Source: Streptomyces sp. MMG1121
Lineage (GTDB): Bacteria > Actinomycetota > Actinomycetes > Streptomycetales > Streptomycetaceae
Direction of reading: 5' to 3'
DNA length: 64,000 nucleotides
Assembly (NCBI RefSeq): GCF_001280015.1
Contig: NZ_LGDV01000198.1
Span: 24,065-88,064 of the forward strand
Part shown: positions 18,899-32,645 of the stretch, in pieces
Numbering within the stretch: position 1 is the stretch's first letter
Layout of the letters: the number at the start of each line of letters is the position of its first letter
Notes under the pieces: model-generated
The model's database searches: none
What the model saw: the letters and a program-made list of their open reading frames with translations, nothing else
What the model was told of the DNA's origin: nothing
Translations under genes and position numbers: made by a program

Positions 18899-20347
18899 AT
18901 GCCCTCCTTCCGGCAACCCGAGTGGCAGCAGCCCGCCGACCGGCACACACAGCTGGTCGACCCGGTGCTCACCGTGCGGCAGCTGTCGCGCTTCGAGTTG
19001 AACTTCCGATCCCTGGTCCGTATCGACCACGCGCTCGTCTTCTCCACCGCGAAGGGCTCCTACGAGGCCTATCTGCCGCCGCACCGGCCGACGCGCGCCG
19101 AGCTGACGGCCAAGCGCTACTCCGCCGTCTACGAGGTGGACATGGGCGTCCACCCCTGCACGTCGACGCTCGCGCTGCCGAGCGACAACGACGCCTTCGA
19201 GTTCACCGCCGAGGTCGACCTGTCCTGGCAGGTGCTGGATCCGGCCCGGTTCGTGGCGAGCGGGCACCGGGACGTGCCCGCGCTGGTGCTCGGCGAACTC
19301 CAGCAGGCGGCCCGCCCGGTGACCCGGCGTTTCCCGGTGGCGCGGAGCGCGTCGGCCGAACAGGAGCTGCTCCGGGCGGTGACCGTGCTGGGGCCGCTCG
19401 GGGCGACCGCCGGGCTCCAGGTCACCTGGACCCTGCGGCTCAGGCGCGACCAGGCCGACATCGAGCACCAGCAGCGGCTGCGGTCCATCGACCACTCCGC
19501 CACCGAACAGGCCTACGCGGCCCAGCGCGGCATGGACGTCGACGTCGAGGTCGACCGCCGGCTGCGCCAGCAGGACGCCCTGCAGATCGAGCGGGCCGTC
19601 TCGTACGGCGCCCAGCAGCACGAGCTGCTCCTGCAGCAGCAGCGCCAGCAGCACGAACTCGCTCTCCAACAGGGCCACCAGCAGGTGGAGTTGCAGCAGA
19701 TCGAGGCCCAGAAGATCGCGTTCTACCAGTACCACCTCCAGCAGGGCGGTGTGCACACCTGGGCCCTCCATCTCGCCCAGCACCCGGAGGACTCCCAGCT
19801 GGTGATGTCCAGCATGCGCGAGGACCAACTCCGGATGATCCAGGCCCAGATGGACCTGGTGAAACAGTTGCTGAGCGGCGACACGGCCGAGAGCTACGAG
19901 CTGGAGGGCCCCAAGCAGCTGGCCCTGCGCACGGTCAGCGACATCCTCAACCAGCGCCTCCCGGGCGTCCCGCAGAACCCGCCCCTGCTGCCCGGGGCGC
20001 CGGGCTACGGCCCACCGCCGCAGGCGACTCCACCGGCACAGGCGCAGGCACAGGCACAGGCACCGGGAGCGATGCCGGTGGAGCCCGCGCCGCAGACGCA
20101 GCACCCCGCTCCTCCGGCGGCACCCGCTCCTCCGGCGCCCGCGAGCCCCCCGGGGATGCCCGGGCCGTACGCCACCCCCGCCTTTCCGCCGCTGCCGCCC
20201 CTGCCGCCCCAGCCCGCCTACGCCCCACCGCCCCCGGCCTGGCAGCCGCCTCCCGGGTACGGCACCACCCCGACGGTGCCGGAACCGGACGGCCCGAAGA
20301 CGCCGGAGGCACCCGGCGCCGACGACACCGAGGGGAGCGCTCCATGA
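18899..20347 (+). CDS. SPFH-like protein with Gln-rich coiled coil
   Basis: A 482-residue protein, 29 bases after the previous gene. Residues about 20-190 look like an SPFH/stomatin-type domain: a beta-rich start with PSDNDAFEFTAEVDLSWQV, then LGELQQAARPVTRRF. A long helical Gln-rich coiled coil follows (about 195-330, with runs such as QQHELLLQQQRQQHEL). The last about 130 residues are a Pro-rich disordered tail. No membrane segment is seen, so membrane contact would be through partners. SPFH proteins form ring scaffolds; here it may organise the membrane effector encoded next, whose ATG overlaps this stop (ATGA). Domain identity is a judgement from pattern, not a search. Confidence 0.65.
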   Translation: MPSFRQPEWQQPADRHTQLVDPVLTVRQLSRFELNFRSLVRIDHALVFSTAKGSYEAYLPPHRPTRAELTAKRYSAVYEVDMGVHPCTSTLALPSDNDAFEFTAEVDLSWQVLDPARFVASGHRDVPALVLGELQQAARPVTRRFPVARSASAEQELLRAVTVLGPLGATAGLQVTWTLRLRRDQADIEHQQRLRSIDHSATEQAYAAQRGMDVDVEVDRRLRQQDALQIERAVSYGAQQHELLLQQQRQQHELALQQGHQQVELQQIEAQKIAFYQYHLQQGGVHTWALHLAQHPEDSQLVMSSMREDQLRMIQAQMDLVKQLLSGDTAESYELEGPKQLALRTVSDILNQRLPGVPQNPPLLPGAPGYGPPPQATPPAQAQAQAQAPGAMPVEPAPQTQHPAPPAAPAPPAPASPPGMPGPYATPAFPPLPPLPPQPAYAPPPPAWQPPPGYGTTPTVPEPDGPKTPEAPGADDTEGSAP

Positions 20348-20880
20348 CCGCCACGGATCCGGCACCGTCCCGCACCCCCACCACCTCCGACGCCGCTGCG
20401 CAGCTCTGTGCGCGGCTGCTCGCCGAGACGCGGAGCGAGATCGCGCACGCCGACAGCAAGGCCTCCGTCCTGGTCGCCGCGCTCGGGATGACCGCCGGGG
20501 TGTTCAGCGGTCTGCTCGCGGGGCGGAAGTGGACGCCGTCCGCGCTCTCCGGGCCGGGCACCGTCATGTGGTGGGCCGGGGCCCTCTCGCTGCTGCTCTC
20601 GCTGTTCGCCCTGCTGCTCGCCGTACTGCCCCGCTACCGGCTGGGCACATGGACGCCCGGGGAACCGCTGTCGTACTTCGGCGACATCCAACAGGCCGTC
20701 AGGCAGGGCCGGTTGGACGACGCCCTCGCCGACACCGAGCGCCGCCCCTCGGTCGCCCTGGCCCGTGCCCTCACCGAGAACAGCCGCATCGCCGCACGCA
20801 AACACCAGTGGATCCGCACCGGACTCATCGCCTTCTGCGCCGGCACGGTCCTGCTGCCCGCATCCCTGCTGATGGGCTGA
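20344..20880 (+). CDS. Pycsar-type transmembrane effector (DUF5706-like)
   Basis: A 178-residue membrane protein. The N-terminal amphipathic region leads into the hallmark EIAHADSKASVLVAALG (about residues 31-47). Two membrane helices follow (about 40-60 and 75-100), then a cytoplasmic stretch with YFGDIQQAVRQG, then a C-terminal membrane helix (about 155-177). This is the pattern of the Pycsar membrane effectors (PycTM, DUF5706), which are gated by cyclic pyrimidine nucleotides and damage the inner membrane during phage infection. Its ATG overlaps the stop of the SPFH-like gene. Location in an operon with a cyclase-like gene supports the call. Confidence 0.78.
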   Translation: MTATDPAPSRTPTTSDAAAQLCARLLAETRSEIAHADSKASVLVAALGMTAGVFSGLLAGRKWTPSALSGPGTVMWWAGALSLLLSLFALLLAVLPRYRLGTWTPGEPLSYFGDIQQAVRQGRLDDALADTERRPSVALARALTENSRIAARKHQWIRTGLIAFCAGTVLLPASLLMG

Positions 20881-20932
20881 TCCGCCCCGCCCGCAACCGT
20901 CCCCACCGCCTGTGAAGGAACGAACCACTGCC

Positions 20933-22066
20933 ATGACCCAGCCACCGCCGGACCGTCCCGAGCCACCACCGCCGTACCCGCAGACGCCTCCGCCGTACCC
21001 GCAGACCTCCGCTCCCCCGTACCCGCAGGCGGCACCGCAGTACCCGCAGGCAGCCCCGGCAGCTCCGCAGTACCCCACGTCGACGCCCCCCGTGCCGCCG
21101 GTCCCGGCCCAGCACCCGCACCACATCGACACCGACCGGGGCCGGGTCTTCCTCTCCGACAAGCAGCGCCGTACCGATTCCACGGCCGTGGGAAACCTGC
21201 TGCTGCACGTGCCCAACTTCCTGTGCAGCCTGTTCGTCGTCGCCCTGGTCTCGCTGTTCTTCGGCGACCTCGGCTTCGTCGTGGTGCTCGCCTGGCTCGT
21301 CAGCGGCGCACTCGTGTTCCACCGGCCCACCGAGAGCGCCCTCGCGCGCCATATGCTCCGGCTGCGCCACCCCACTCCGCAAGAACGCGCCACGCTCGAA
21401 CCGGTCTGGCGTGAGGTCACGGCCCGCGCCGGAATCGAGGGCCGTACCTACGAGTTGTGGGTGGAGGACAGCGACAGCCTGAACGCGGTCGCGGCCGCCG
21501 GCCACATCGTCGGCGTCACCCGCTTCGCCATGAACCAGCTGCCCAACGGCGAACTGGCCGCCGTCATGGCGCACGAGCTGGGCCACCATGTCGGCGGCCA
21601 CGCCTGGTCCTCGCTGCTCGGTTACTGGTACGCCCTGCCCGGCCGGGTCGCCTGGCGGGTACTGAAGGCCTGCTCCGGCCTGATGTTCAAGGTGTCGCGC
21701 GCCTTCGGCTGCTTCGGCGTCGGCTTCCTCGTACTGACCGTCGGCGCCGTCGCGCTGGCCACGGTCACCACGTTCTACGGCCTGCCGCTGCTGATCCTGG
21801 CCGTGCCGTACGCCCTGGCCGCCGTGGGCCGCCAGTCCGAGCTGCGGGCCGACGAGCACGCCGCCGCGCTGGGCTTCGCCCCCATGCTGGCGGCCGTACT
21901 CGACAAGATGCACCGGCAGGAGCAGTGGGAGCGGGCCCAGCTGGCCGCGCGCAGCGGTGGACGGCCGGCCGAGGAGAGCGCACTGGCCCGGCTGCTGTCG
22001 TCCCACCCCGACCACTGCACGCGGCTGCACCGTCTGCAGCCGTACCTCCAGCCACCGAGCAGCTGA
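20933..22066 (+). CDS. M48 family membrane metalloprotease
   Basis: A 377-residue protein. The first about 65 residues are a Pro/Tyr/Gln repeat tail (PPYPQ units). Two hydrophobic segments follow (about 80-120), then the zinc site HELGHH (H214, E215, H218), another membrane pair (about 255-290) and SELRADEHAAALG, which supplies the third ligand Glu. This is an HtpX/Ste24-like M48 protease with its active site at the membrane. The ATG at 20933 is preferred; a GTG at 20912 is an alternative. It ends the five-gene plus-strand operon and may act on the membrane effector or on stressed membrane proteins. A second, ordinary HtpX lies at 55220. Confidence 0.85.
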   Translation: MTQPPPDRPEPPPPYPQTPPPYPQTSAPPYPQAAPQYPQAAPAAPQYPTSTPPVPPVPAQHPHHIDTDRGRVFLSDKQRRTDSTAVGNLLLHVPNFLCSLFVVALVSLFFGDLGFVVVLAWLVSGALVFHRPTESALARHMLRLRHPTPQERATLEPVWREVTARAGIEGRTYELWVEDSDSLNAVAAAGHIVGVTRFAMNQLPNGELAAVMAHELGHHVGGHAWSSLLGYWYALPGRVAWRVLKACSGLMFKVSRAFGCFGVGFLVLTVGAVALATVTTFYGLPLLILAVPYALAAVGRQSELRADEHAAALGFAPMLAAVLDKMHRQEQWERAQLAARSGGRPAEESALARLLSSHPDHCTRLHRLQPYLQPPSS

Positions 22067-22074
22067 ACATGCCG

Positions 22075-22110
22075 AAGGGCGGCCACCCCGCAGTGGGAGT
22101 GGCCGCCCTT
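22075..22110. terminator. Bidirectional terminator between the M48 gene and rpoC
   Basis: A perfect 12-base stem (22075-22086 with 22099-22110) with a 12-base loop lies between two convergent genes, 8 bases after the protease stop and 12 bases after the rpoC stop. It isolates the plus-strand operon from the rpoBC operon. Confidence 0.88.
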
Positions 22111-22122
22111 CATGCTGCTCGC

Positions 22123-26022
<3,900 letters not shown>

Positions 26023-26124
26023 TATGCGTCAATCCCTCTCAGGGTCGAAAGTCTGTGGTCTGAAACGGGGGCCTGGGGGTCGGCGGGGGCCACGCACGGT
26101 GGCGAGGCCCCTGCCGGACTCCCG

Positions 26125-29100
26125 TCAGACCTCTTCGACGCTGCTCGGCTCGCGCCGGGACAGGTCGATACCGAGCTCCTCCGCAGCGCGGAAGACGTCC
26201 TCGTCGGTGTCGCGCATCTCGATGGACATACCGTCGCTGGACAGCACCTCCACGTTCAGGCAGAGCGACTGCATCTCCTTGATGAGCACCTTGAAGGACT
26301 CGGGGATGCCGGGCTCGGGGATGTTCTCGCCCTTGACGATGGCCTCGTAGACCTTCACGCGGCCGGTGACGTCGTCGGACTTGATGGTCAGCAGCTCCTG
26401 GAGGGCGTAAGCGGCGCCGTACGCCTCCAGCGCCCACACCTCCATCTCACCGAAGCGCTGGCCGCCGAACTGCGCCTTACCACCCAGCGGCTGCTGGGTG
26501 ATCATCGAGTACGGACCGGTCGAGCGGGCGTGCAGCTTGTCGTCGACCAGGTGGTGCAGCTTCAGGATGTACATGTAGCCGATGGAGATCGGGTCCGGGA
26601 ACGGCTCACCGCTGCGGCCGTCGAACAGCCGCGCCTTGCCGGTCGGCTGCACCAGGCGGTCGCCGTCACGGTTGGGGATGGTGTGCTGGAGCAGACCCGC
26701 CAGCTCGTCCTCGCGGGCACCGTCGAAGACCGGGGTCGCGACGTTGGTGCGCGGGGCGACCTGGTCGGCGCCGATGGCCTGGAGACGCTGGGCCCAGTCG
26801 TCGGCGAGGCCGGAGACGTCCCAGCCGCGGCTGGCGAGCCAGCCGAGGTGGATCTCCAGGACCTGTCCCGGGTTCATTCGGGACGGGACACCGAGCGGGT
26901 TGAGGATGATGTCGACCGGGGTGCCGTCCTCCAGGAACGGCATGTCCTCGATCGGCAGGATCTTGGAGATGACACCCTTGTTGCCGTGACGGCCGGCAAG
27001 CTTGTCACCGTCGGTGATCTTGCGCTTCTGCGCGACGTAGACGCGGACCAGCTGGTTCACGCCCGGCGGCAGCTCGTCGCCCTCCTCGCGGTCGAAGACG
27101 CGCACACCGATGACCTTGCCGGTCTCGCCGTGCGGCACCTTCAGCGAGGTGTCACGGACCTCACGGGCCTTCTCACCGAAGATCGCGCGCAGCAGGCGCT
27201 CCTCGGGGGTCAGCTCGGTCTCACCCTTCGGGGTGACCTTGCCGACGAGGATGTCACCGGCGTCGACCTCGGCACCGATGCGGATGATGCCGCGCTCGTC
27301 CAGGTCGGCGAGGACCTCCTCGGAGACGTTCGGGATGTCCCGGGTGATCTCCTCGGGGCCGAGCTTGGTGTCACGGGCGTCGACCTCGTGCTCCTCGATG
27401 TGGATCGAGGAGAGGACGTCGTCCTGCACGAGGCGCTGCGACAGGATGATCGCGTCCTCGTAGTTGTGCCCCTCCCACGGCATGAACGCCACGAGCAGGT
27501 TCTTGCCGAGGGCCATCTCACCGTTCTCGGTGGCCGGACCGTCGGCGAGGACCTGGCCCTCGATGATCCGGTCGCCCTCGTTGACGATGACCTTCTGGTT
27601 GACCGAGGTGCCCTGGTTGGAGCGGAAGAACTTGTGCAGGCGGTACGTGATGTACGTGCCGTCGTCGTTGGCGGTGGTGATGTAGTCCGCGGAGACCTCC
27701 TGGACCACACCGTCCTTCTCGGCCTTGACCGCGTCGCCGGCGTCGACCGCGGAGCGGTACTCCATGCCGGTGCCGACGAGCGGCGCCTCGGACTTAATCA
27801 GCGGCACGGCCTGGCGCATCATGTTCGCGCCCATGAGGGCACGGTTGGCGTCGTCGTGCTCGAGGAAGGGGATCATGGCCGTCGCGACCGACACCATCTG
27901 GCGCGGCGAGACGTCCATGTAGTCCACGTCCTCGGGGGCGACGTAGTCGACCTCGCCGCCACGGCGGCGGACCAGGACACGAGCCTCCGCGAACCGCATC
28001 TCGTCGTTCAGCGGGGCGTTGGCCTGCGCGATGACGAAGCGGTCCTCCTCGTCGGCGGTCAGGTAGTCCACCTCGTCGGTGACCACACCGTGCTCGTCGA
28101 CCTTGCGGTACGGCGTCTCGACGAAACCGAACGCGTTGACCCGGCCGTAGGAGGCGAGCGAGCCGATCAGACCGATGTTCGGGCCTTCGGGCGTCTCGAT
28201 CGGGCACATGCGGCCGTAGTGCGACGGGTGAACGTCACGGACCTCGAAGCCGGCCCGCTCACGGGAGAGACCACCCGGGCCGAGGGCGTTCAGACGACGC
28301 TTGTGCGTCAGCCCCGACAGCGGGTTGTTCTGGTCCATGAACTGGGACAGCTGGCTGGTGCCGAAGAACTCCTTGATGGAGGCGACGACCGGCCGGATGT
28401 TGATCAGGGTCTGCGGCGTGATCGCCTCGACGTCCTGGGTGGTCATGCGCTCGCGCACGACGCGCTCCATACGGGCGAGACCCGTACGGACCTGGTTCTG
28501 GATCAGCTCGCCGACGCTGCGGATGCGGCGGTTGCCGAAGTGGTCGATGTCGTCGGTCTCGACCATGATCGAGCGGCCGGACTCGCCGGTCGTCTCGGTC
28601 TCACCGGCGTGCAGCTTCACCAGGTACTTGATGGTGGCGATGACGTCGTCGGTGGTGAGCACGCCGGCGTCCAGCGGCTCGTCCGCGCCGAGCTTCTTGT
28701 TCACCTTGTAGCGGCCGACCTTGGCGAGGTCGTAGCGCTTCGGGTTGAAGTAGAGGTTCTCGAGCAGCGTCTGCGCGGCCTCGCGCGTGGGGGGCTCGCC
28801 CGGACGCAGCTTGCGGTAGATGTCGAGCAGCGCGTCGTCCTGGCCCTGGGTGTGGTCCTTCTCCAGGGTGGCGCGCATCGACTCGTAGTCGCCGAACTCC
28901 TCGAGGATCTGCTCGGTCGTCCAGCCGAGCGCCTTGAGCAGCACGGTGACCGACTGCTTGCGCTTGCGGTCGATGCGGACACCGACCATGTCGCGCTTGT
29001 CGATCTCCATCTCCAGCCAGGCACCCCGGGACGGGATGATCTTGGCGGAGAAAATGTCCTTGTCGGACGTCTTGTCGATGGAGGAGTCGAAGTAGACACC

Positions 29101-29613
29101 GGGGGAACGGACCAGCTGCGACACCACGACACGCTCGGTGCCGTTGATGACGAAAGTGCCCTTGTTCGTCATGAGCGGGAAGTCGCCCATGAAGACCGTC
29201 TGGGACTTGATCTCACCGGTCTCGTTGTTGGTGAACTCGGCGGTGACGAAGAGCGGGGCGGCGTACGTGAAGTCGCGCTCCTTGCACTCGTCGATGGAGT
29301 TCTTCGGCGGCTCGAAGCGGTGGTCCCGGAACGTCAGGGACATCGACCCGGAGAAGTCCTCGATCGGGGAGATCTCCTCGAAGATCTCCTCCAGACCGGA
29401 CTTGGTGGGGACGTCCTGACCGTTCTCCAGAGCCTCCTCGACCCGACTCTGCCAAGCGGTGTTGCCGAGCAGCCAGTCGAAGCTCTCGGTCTGCAGCGCG
29501 AGCAGGTTCGGAACCTCGAGAGGCTCCTTGATCTTTGCAAAGGAGATGCGCAGCGGGGCGGTGCTGGCGCCGTTGTTCGTATTCGCGGTCGAGGCATTGC
29601 GCGAGGCGGCCAA
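26125..29613 (-). CDS. rpoB: RNA polymerase beta subunit
   Basis: A 1162-residue beta subunit. The start is a TTG at 29613 (reading [16 protein letters not shown]) with AAGGA 8 bases upstream; the frame runs on to 29673 but without a ribosome site. The rifampicin region ([15 protein letters not shown], then [13 protein letters not shown]) is complete. The residue equivalent to E. coli Ser531 is Asn442 (codon 28288-28290), where many bacteria have Ser. The C-terminal [17 protein letters not shown] region is intact. It has its own promoter at 29778 and is followed by rpoC. Confidence 0.98.
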   Translation of the reverse strand: MAASRNASTANTNNGASTAPLRISFAKIKEPLEVPNLLALQTESFDWLLGNTAWQSRVEEALENGQDVPTKSGLEEIFEEISPIEDFSGSMSLTFRDHRFEPPKNSIDECKERDFTYAAPLFVTAEFTNNETGEIKSQTVFMGDFPLMTNKGTFVINGTERVVVSQLVRSPGVYFDSSIDKTSDKDIFSAKIIPSRGAWLEMEIDKRDMVGVRIDRKRKQSVTVLLKALGWTTEQILEEFGDYESMRATLEKDHTQGQDDALLDIYRKLRPGEPPTREAAQTLLENLYFNPKRYDLAKVGRYKVNKKLGADEPLDAGVLTTDDVIATIKYLVKLHAGETETTGESGRSIMVETDDIDHFGNRRIRSVGELIQNQVRTGLARMERVVRERMTTQDVEAITPQTLINIRPVVASIKEFFGTSQLSQFMDQNNPLSGLTHKRRLNALGPGGLSRERAGFEVRDVHPSHYGRMCPIETPEGPNIGLIGSLASYGRVNAFGFVETPYRKVDEHGVVTDEVDYLTADEEDRFVIAQANAPLNDEMRFAEARVLVRRRGGEVDYVAPEDVDYMDVSPRQMVSVATAMIPFLEHDDANRALMGANMMRQAVPLIKSEAPLVGTGMEYRSAVDAGDAVKAEKDGVVQEVSADYITTANDDGTYITYRLHKFFRSNQGTSVNQKVIVNEGDRIIEGQVLADGPATENGEMALGKNLLVAFMPWEGHNYEDAIILSQRLVQDDVLSSIHIEEHEVDARDTKLGPEEITRDIPNVSEEVLADLDERGIIRIGAEVDAGDILVGKVTPKGETELTPEERLLRAIFGEKAREVRDTSLKVPHGETGKVIGVRVFDREEGDELPPGVNQLVRVYVAQKRKITDGDKLAGRHGNKGVISKILPIEDMPFLEDGTPVDIILNPLGVPSRMNPGQVLEIHLGWLASRGWDVSGLADDWAQRLQAIGADQVAPRTNVATPVFDGAREDELAGLLQHTIPNRDGDRLVQPTGKARLFDGRSGEPFPDPISIGYMYILKLHHLVDDKLHARSTGPYSMITQQPLGGKAQFGGQRFGEMEVWALEAYGAAYALQELLTIKSDDVTGRVKVYEAIVKGENIPEPGIPESFKVLIKEMQSLCLNVEVLSSDGMSIEMRDTDEDVFRAAEELGIDLSRREPSSVEEV

Positions 29614-29777
29614 GAGGGGGTCCTTCCGAGGGCTCGGACTCACTACGCGCGTGCCGGCCCCTCTCCCACGCACAGAGACAGAAGCCCCAGGTCAGGGGAG
29701 CTTTTGTCATCGGTGCTCGAGTGAGGGCAGACCCCTGGTGACGGGCAGGGGACAGCTAACAGGCAGCGCAAAGGGTC

Positions 29778-29806
29778 AGTGTAGCCACTTGGCACACTGA
29801 TGTCCA
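29778..29806 (-). promoter_or_regulatory. Candidate rpoB promoter
   Basis: TGGACA (29801-29806) and TACACT (29778-29783) on the minus strand are 17 bases apart, a strong match to the housekeeping consensus. The leader before rpoB would be about 160 bases. The gene-free stretch 29614-30194 holds this promoter, the rplL terminator at 30089-30126 and two short GC-rich hairpins just after rplL. Confidence 0.7.
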
Positions 29807-30088
29807 GTCCCGGGTTTCAGAGACCCTCGTTGTTCTCAACGCCTTCGTCAACGCCCTCGGCATGCCTGCCCTCAACGCACGTTGATACTGCCCTCTTCGT
29901 CGCCGATCCATGCCTCGGATTCGGATCCTTGTGACGACGCGTCCTGAGAATTGCGCGCTGCGTGCGGTTCGTCAAGGCCCCCCAGTCCGAAGCGGGCGGT
30001 CCGCGGACGGTCCGGAGACACGATGAAGATCACCATACCCCTCGCGGTAGCGAGTGCAAGGCAACCTCGGTCGGGCCCGCCGGAGACG

Positions 30089-30126
30089 CCGAAGAGCGAC
30101 CACCCGGATGGATGATCGCTCTTCGG
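30089..30126 (-). terminator. Terminator after rplL
   Basis: A 14-base stem with one wobble pair (30089-30102 with 30113-30126) and a 10-base loop lies about 70 bases after the rplL stop. It separates rplJ-rplL from rpoB, which has its own promoter. Confidence 0.8.
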
Positions 30127-30194
30127 TGCGTTCGCGTTACAGCCCTACAGGGCTGCTTTCGGCGCGCCTTCGGGTCCTGCGGACCCGAGAGGTG

Positions 30195-30584
30195 TTACTT
30201 GACCTCGACGGAGGCGCCAGCGGCCTTGAGGGACTCGGCGGCCTTCTCAGCGGCCTCCTTGTTGACCTTCTCGAGAACCGGCTTCGGGGTGCCGTCGACG
30301 AGGTCCTTGGCCTCCTTCAGACCCAGCGAGGTCAGCTCACGCACGACCTTGATGACCTGGATCTTCTTGTCGCCGGCGCCGGTGAGGACGACGTCGAACT
30401 CGTCCTTCTCCTCGACGGCCTCGGCGCCCGCACCGGCACCAGCGGCGCCGGCAACGACGACCGGGGCGGCGGCAGCGGCGGTGACGTCGAACTTCTCCTC
30501 GAAGGCCTTCACGAACTCGGAGAGCTCGATGAGGGTCATCTCCTCGAACTGGGCAAGCAGCTCGTCCTGGGTGAGCTTCGCCAT
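30195..30584 (-). CDS. rplL: 50S ribosomal protein L7/L12
   Basis: A 129-residue stalk protein that recruits translation GTPases. The N-terminal dimerisation region ([16 protein letters not shown]), an Ala/Gly/Pro-rich hinge (about residues 39-58) and the C-terminal domain ([28 protein letters not shown]) are all present. The ATG at 30584 is preceded by GGAAGGACC; the longer frame to 30605 has no ribosome site. It lies 116 bases after rplJ. Confidence 0.97.
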   Translation of the reverse strand: MAKLTQDELLAQFEEMTLIELSEFVKAFEEKFDVTAAAAAPVVVAGAAGAGAGAEAVEEKDEFDVVLTGAGDKKIQVIKVVRELTSLGLKEAKDLVDGTPKPVLEKVNKEAAEKAAESLKAAGASVEVK

Positions 30585-30700
30585 GATGGCGGTCCTTCCA
30601 CTCAATCGGCAGGTGCCGGATGTACTGGATGTGGCGGGCGTACGTCGGCCCGCTGAGACCCTCGCCGCGTCATGCGGCCAGGATCAGAAAGCGAGCCGAA

Positions 30701-31231
30701 TTACTCGGCACCGCCCTGCTCGGCCTGCTTGGCGCGAAGCGCGTCCACGGTGCGGACGAGCTTCGACGGCAGCGCCTGGAAGAGCGAAGCAGCCTGGGAC
30801 TGCTTGCCCTTGAAGGCACCGGCCAGCTTGCTGAGCAGAACCTCGCGGGACTCGAGGTCCGCAAGCTTCTTGATCTCGTCGGCGGACAGCGCCTTGCCGT
30901 CAAGGACACCGCCCTTGATGACGAGATTCGGGTTGTCCTTGGCGAAGTCACGGAGACCCTTCGCCGACTCCACCGGGTCACCGGTGACGAAGGCGACAGC
31001 CGTCGGACCGTTGAACAGGTCGTCCAGCGTCGTGATCCCGGCCTCGTTGGCCGCAATCTTGGTCAGCGTGTTCTTCACCACGGCGTACTGCGCGTTCTCA
31101 CCGAGCGACCGGCGCAGCGTCTTGAGCTGCGCCACGGTGAGACCGCGGTACTCGGTCAGCACGGCAGCGTTGGAGTTGCGGAACTGCTCCGTCAACTCGG
31201 CCACTGCGGCAGCCTTGTCGGGCCTCGCCAT
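30701..31231 (-). CDS. rplJ: 50S ribosomal protein L10
   Basis: A 176-residue L10, the base of the ribosomal stalk that binds L7/L12 dimers through its C-terminal helix. The start [19 protein letters not shown] with AAGGAGG upstream is normal; the open frame continues into the leader. [18 protein letters not shown] is the family signature. In many bacteria the L10-L7/L12 complex represses this operon by binding the leader. Confidence 0.97.
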   Translation of the reverse strand: MARPDKAAAVAELTEQFRNSNAAVLTEYRGLTVAQLKTLRRSLGENAQYAVVKNTLTKIAANEAGITTLDDLFNGPTAVAFVTGDPVESAKGLRDFAKDNPNLVIKGGVLDGKALSADEIKKLADLESREVLLSKLAGAFKGKQSQAASLFQALPSKLVRTVDALRAKQAEQGGAE

Positions 31232-31472
31232 AGAGCCTCGGCCTCCTTCCGGGTGATTCTGACCGCGCGGACCCGAAGGAGGACTGGGGAAACGAAACGC
31301 CCCGGCGCAGGCGCACGGGGCGGACTCGACCGGCTGCACACACGAAGAGCGCGTGCTCCGGGAGTTCTTCCACTGACACCTGCGCGGGTCGTCCACTTTT
31401 CAGCGGATCCTTCGGCCACCGCACCCTCGTTCGAGTGCACGGCAACGACCAGCGGTCTTTGGCTTCTGTAGG
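31232..31472 (-). ncRNA. Probable L10 (rplJ) mRNA leader
   Basis: The 240 bases between the promoter at 31473 and rplJ have the length and position of the autoregulatory L10 leader. On the transcribed strand an AGACCGCTGGTCGTT hairpin near 31445-31459 and a later GAAAAGTGGACGACC segment resemble the stems bounding its L10-binding kink turn. I could not fold the full structure. Confidence 0.5.
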
Positions 31473-31502
31473 AGAGTACGGGACCGGGGCGCACTCGAGC
31501 AA
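31473..31502 (-). promoter_or_regulatory. Candidate rplJ-rplL promoter
   Basis: TTGCTC (31497-31502) and TACTCT (31473-31478) on the minus strand are spaced by 18 bases. The position just after the lipoprotein gene start-to-end boundary and before the L10 leader is where the operon promoter is expected. Confidence 0.55.
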
Positions 31503-31525
31503 ATCGGGCCCCGGTCCCGGTGGGA

Positions 31526-32479
31526 TCAGGAGCTGACGGCGGTGCCGGCCCCGGGGACGCCGATGGTGGAGCCGGTCGAGCTGTTCGCCGACCCGGGGGT
31601 TCCGAGGGACTTCAGCAGGTCCTTGAAGTCCTTGGTGTCGGCGGCCGGGGGCACCTCGGTGGAGACCGGCACGCCGTAGTCGCTGTAGGAGTTGGTGACC
31701 TGCAGGGGGCCCTGCTTCGTGTCGGCCTTGGAGACCGACTTGACCAGGAGACTCTGGCCGTTGAGCCAGATGTCCACCCGCTCGGTGGTGATGCCCGCCT
31801 CGTTGAGCTGCTTCTTCACGGCGGCCAGCTGGTCGGCGGTGAGCTGCCTGTTCCGGCCGGCGAGGTCTGCGACGTCGATCGTGCCCGCGTAGTGCGTGGC
31901 GCGCACTCCGGAGACCGTGTCCTCGCCCACCTTCTTCACGTCCCCGGAGGCGAGCAGCAGCTTCACCGACTGGTTCGGCGTGCTGTGCTGCAGCTGGCCC
32001 TTCATGGACGCGCCGGATCCGCCGGTGGACTTGGCGTAGTCCTCGTACGAGTACTTCAGCCAGTGCTTGCCGGCCATGCGCTGGGCGAACTGGTCGTTCA
32101 TCCTCACGTAGAGGGCGTCCGGCAGGAAGCGGCCCTCGATGCTCGGCATGCCGATCCTGCGCATCCCCTCGGCCAGCTTGCCGCCGGTGTAGGTGAGGGT
32201 GAGGTCGCCCGTGGTGCCGTGGTGCCAGCTGACCGCGCCGCTCATCGTCGTCGTGACGGCGCCGCCGAGGGACATGACGGAGCGCACCTTGGCCGAGTCC
32301 GCCTTGTCCGTGGACTGCTCGGCGGAGCGCAGCGCGGCGATGGGGCTGACCCGGACCACGGGCTGGCCGGCTGCCTTGTCGCCCTTCCCGGCGCCCGCGG
32401 AGCCGCAGGCGGCCACCCCGGTCAGCGCGGCGACCACCGCGAGGGAAAAGGTCGCCCGGCGCACGATCGTGCTCTTCAT
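31526..32479 (-). CDS. Lipoprotein of the LppX/LprAFG-like type
   Basis: A 317-residue lipoprotein. The signal peptide ends in VAAC (lipobox, Cys near residue 25). The mature protein has beta-rich segments such as GDLTLTYTGGKLAEGMRR, DALYVRMND and VDIWLNGQSLLVKS, which resemble the actinobacterial LppX/LprG lipid-binding family. The ATG at 32479 is chosen; a GTG at 32491 would add four residues before the signal peptide. It sits between rplA and rplJ on the same strand but is cut off from rplA by a terminator. Conserved in this position in Streptomyces (from memory). Confidence 0.8.
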   Translation of the reverse strand: MKSTIVRRATFSLAVVAALTGVAACGSAGAGKGDKAAGQPVVRVSPIAALRSAEQSTDKADSAKVRSVMSLGGAVTTTMSGAVSWHHGTTGDLTLTYTGGKLAEGMRRIGMPSIEGRFLPDALYVRMNDQFAQRMAGKHWLKYSYEDYAKSTGGSGASMKGQLQHSTPNQSVKLLLASGDVKKVGEDTVSGVRATHYAGTIDVADLAGRNRQLTADQLAAVKKQLNEAGITTERVDIWLNGQSLLVKSVSKADTKQGPLQVTNSYSDYGVPVSTEVPPAADTKDFKDLLKSLGTPGSANSSTGSTIGVPGAGTAVSS

Positions 32480-32567
32480 GTCTCGTCCCACCCCTGTTGC
32501 GAGTCCTGTGCCTGCACGCTAGTCCAGGGCACTGACAGTCGTACGAAAGTTCGCACAAAGAAAGGAC

Positions 32568-32597
32568 GGGCCCCGCACCTCGAAGGTTGCGGGGCCC
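32568..32597 (-). terminator. Terminator after rplK-rplA
   Basis: A GC-rich stem GGGCCCCGCA (32568-32577) pairs with TGCGGGGCCC (32588-32597), extended inwards with one bulge. It lies about 50 bases after the rplA stop and is followed by a T-rich run on the minus strand (CTTTCTTTG). Confidence 0.85.
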
Positions 32598-32645
32598 GCC
32601 CTCTGTCACGCGTACCTGACGCGGCTACCGGGATGAGCGCGGGGC

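Noticed and set aside
16131..18950. A 939-codon minus-strand frame opposite the cyclase and STAND-like genes
   Set aside because: The plus-strand reading has coherent domains, overlapping starts and stops and ribosome sites. The minus-strand translation is low-complexity.
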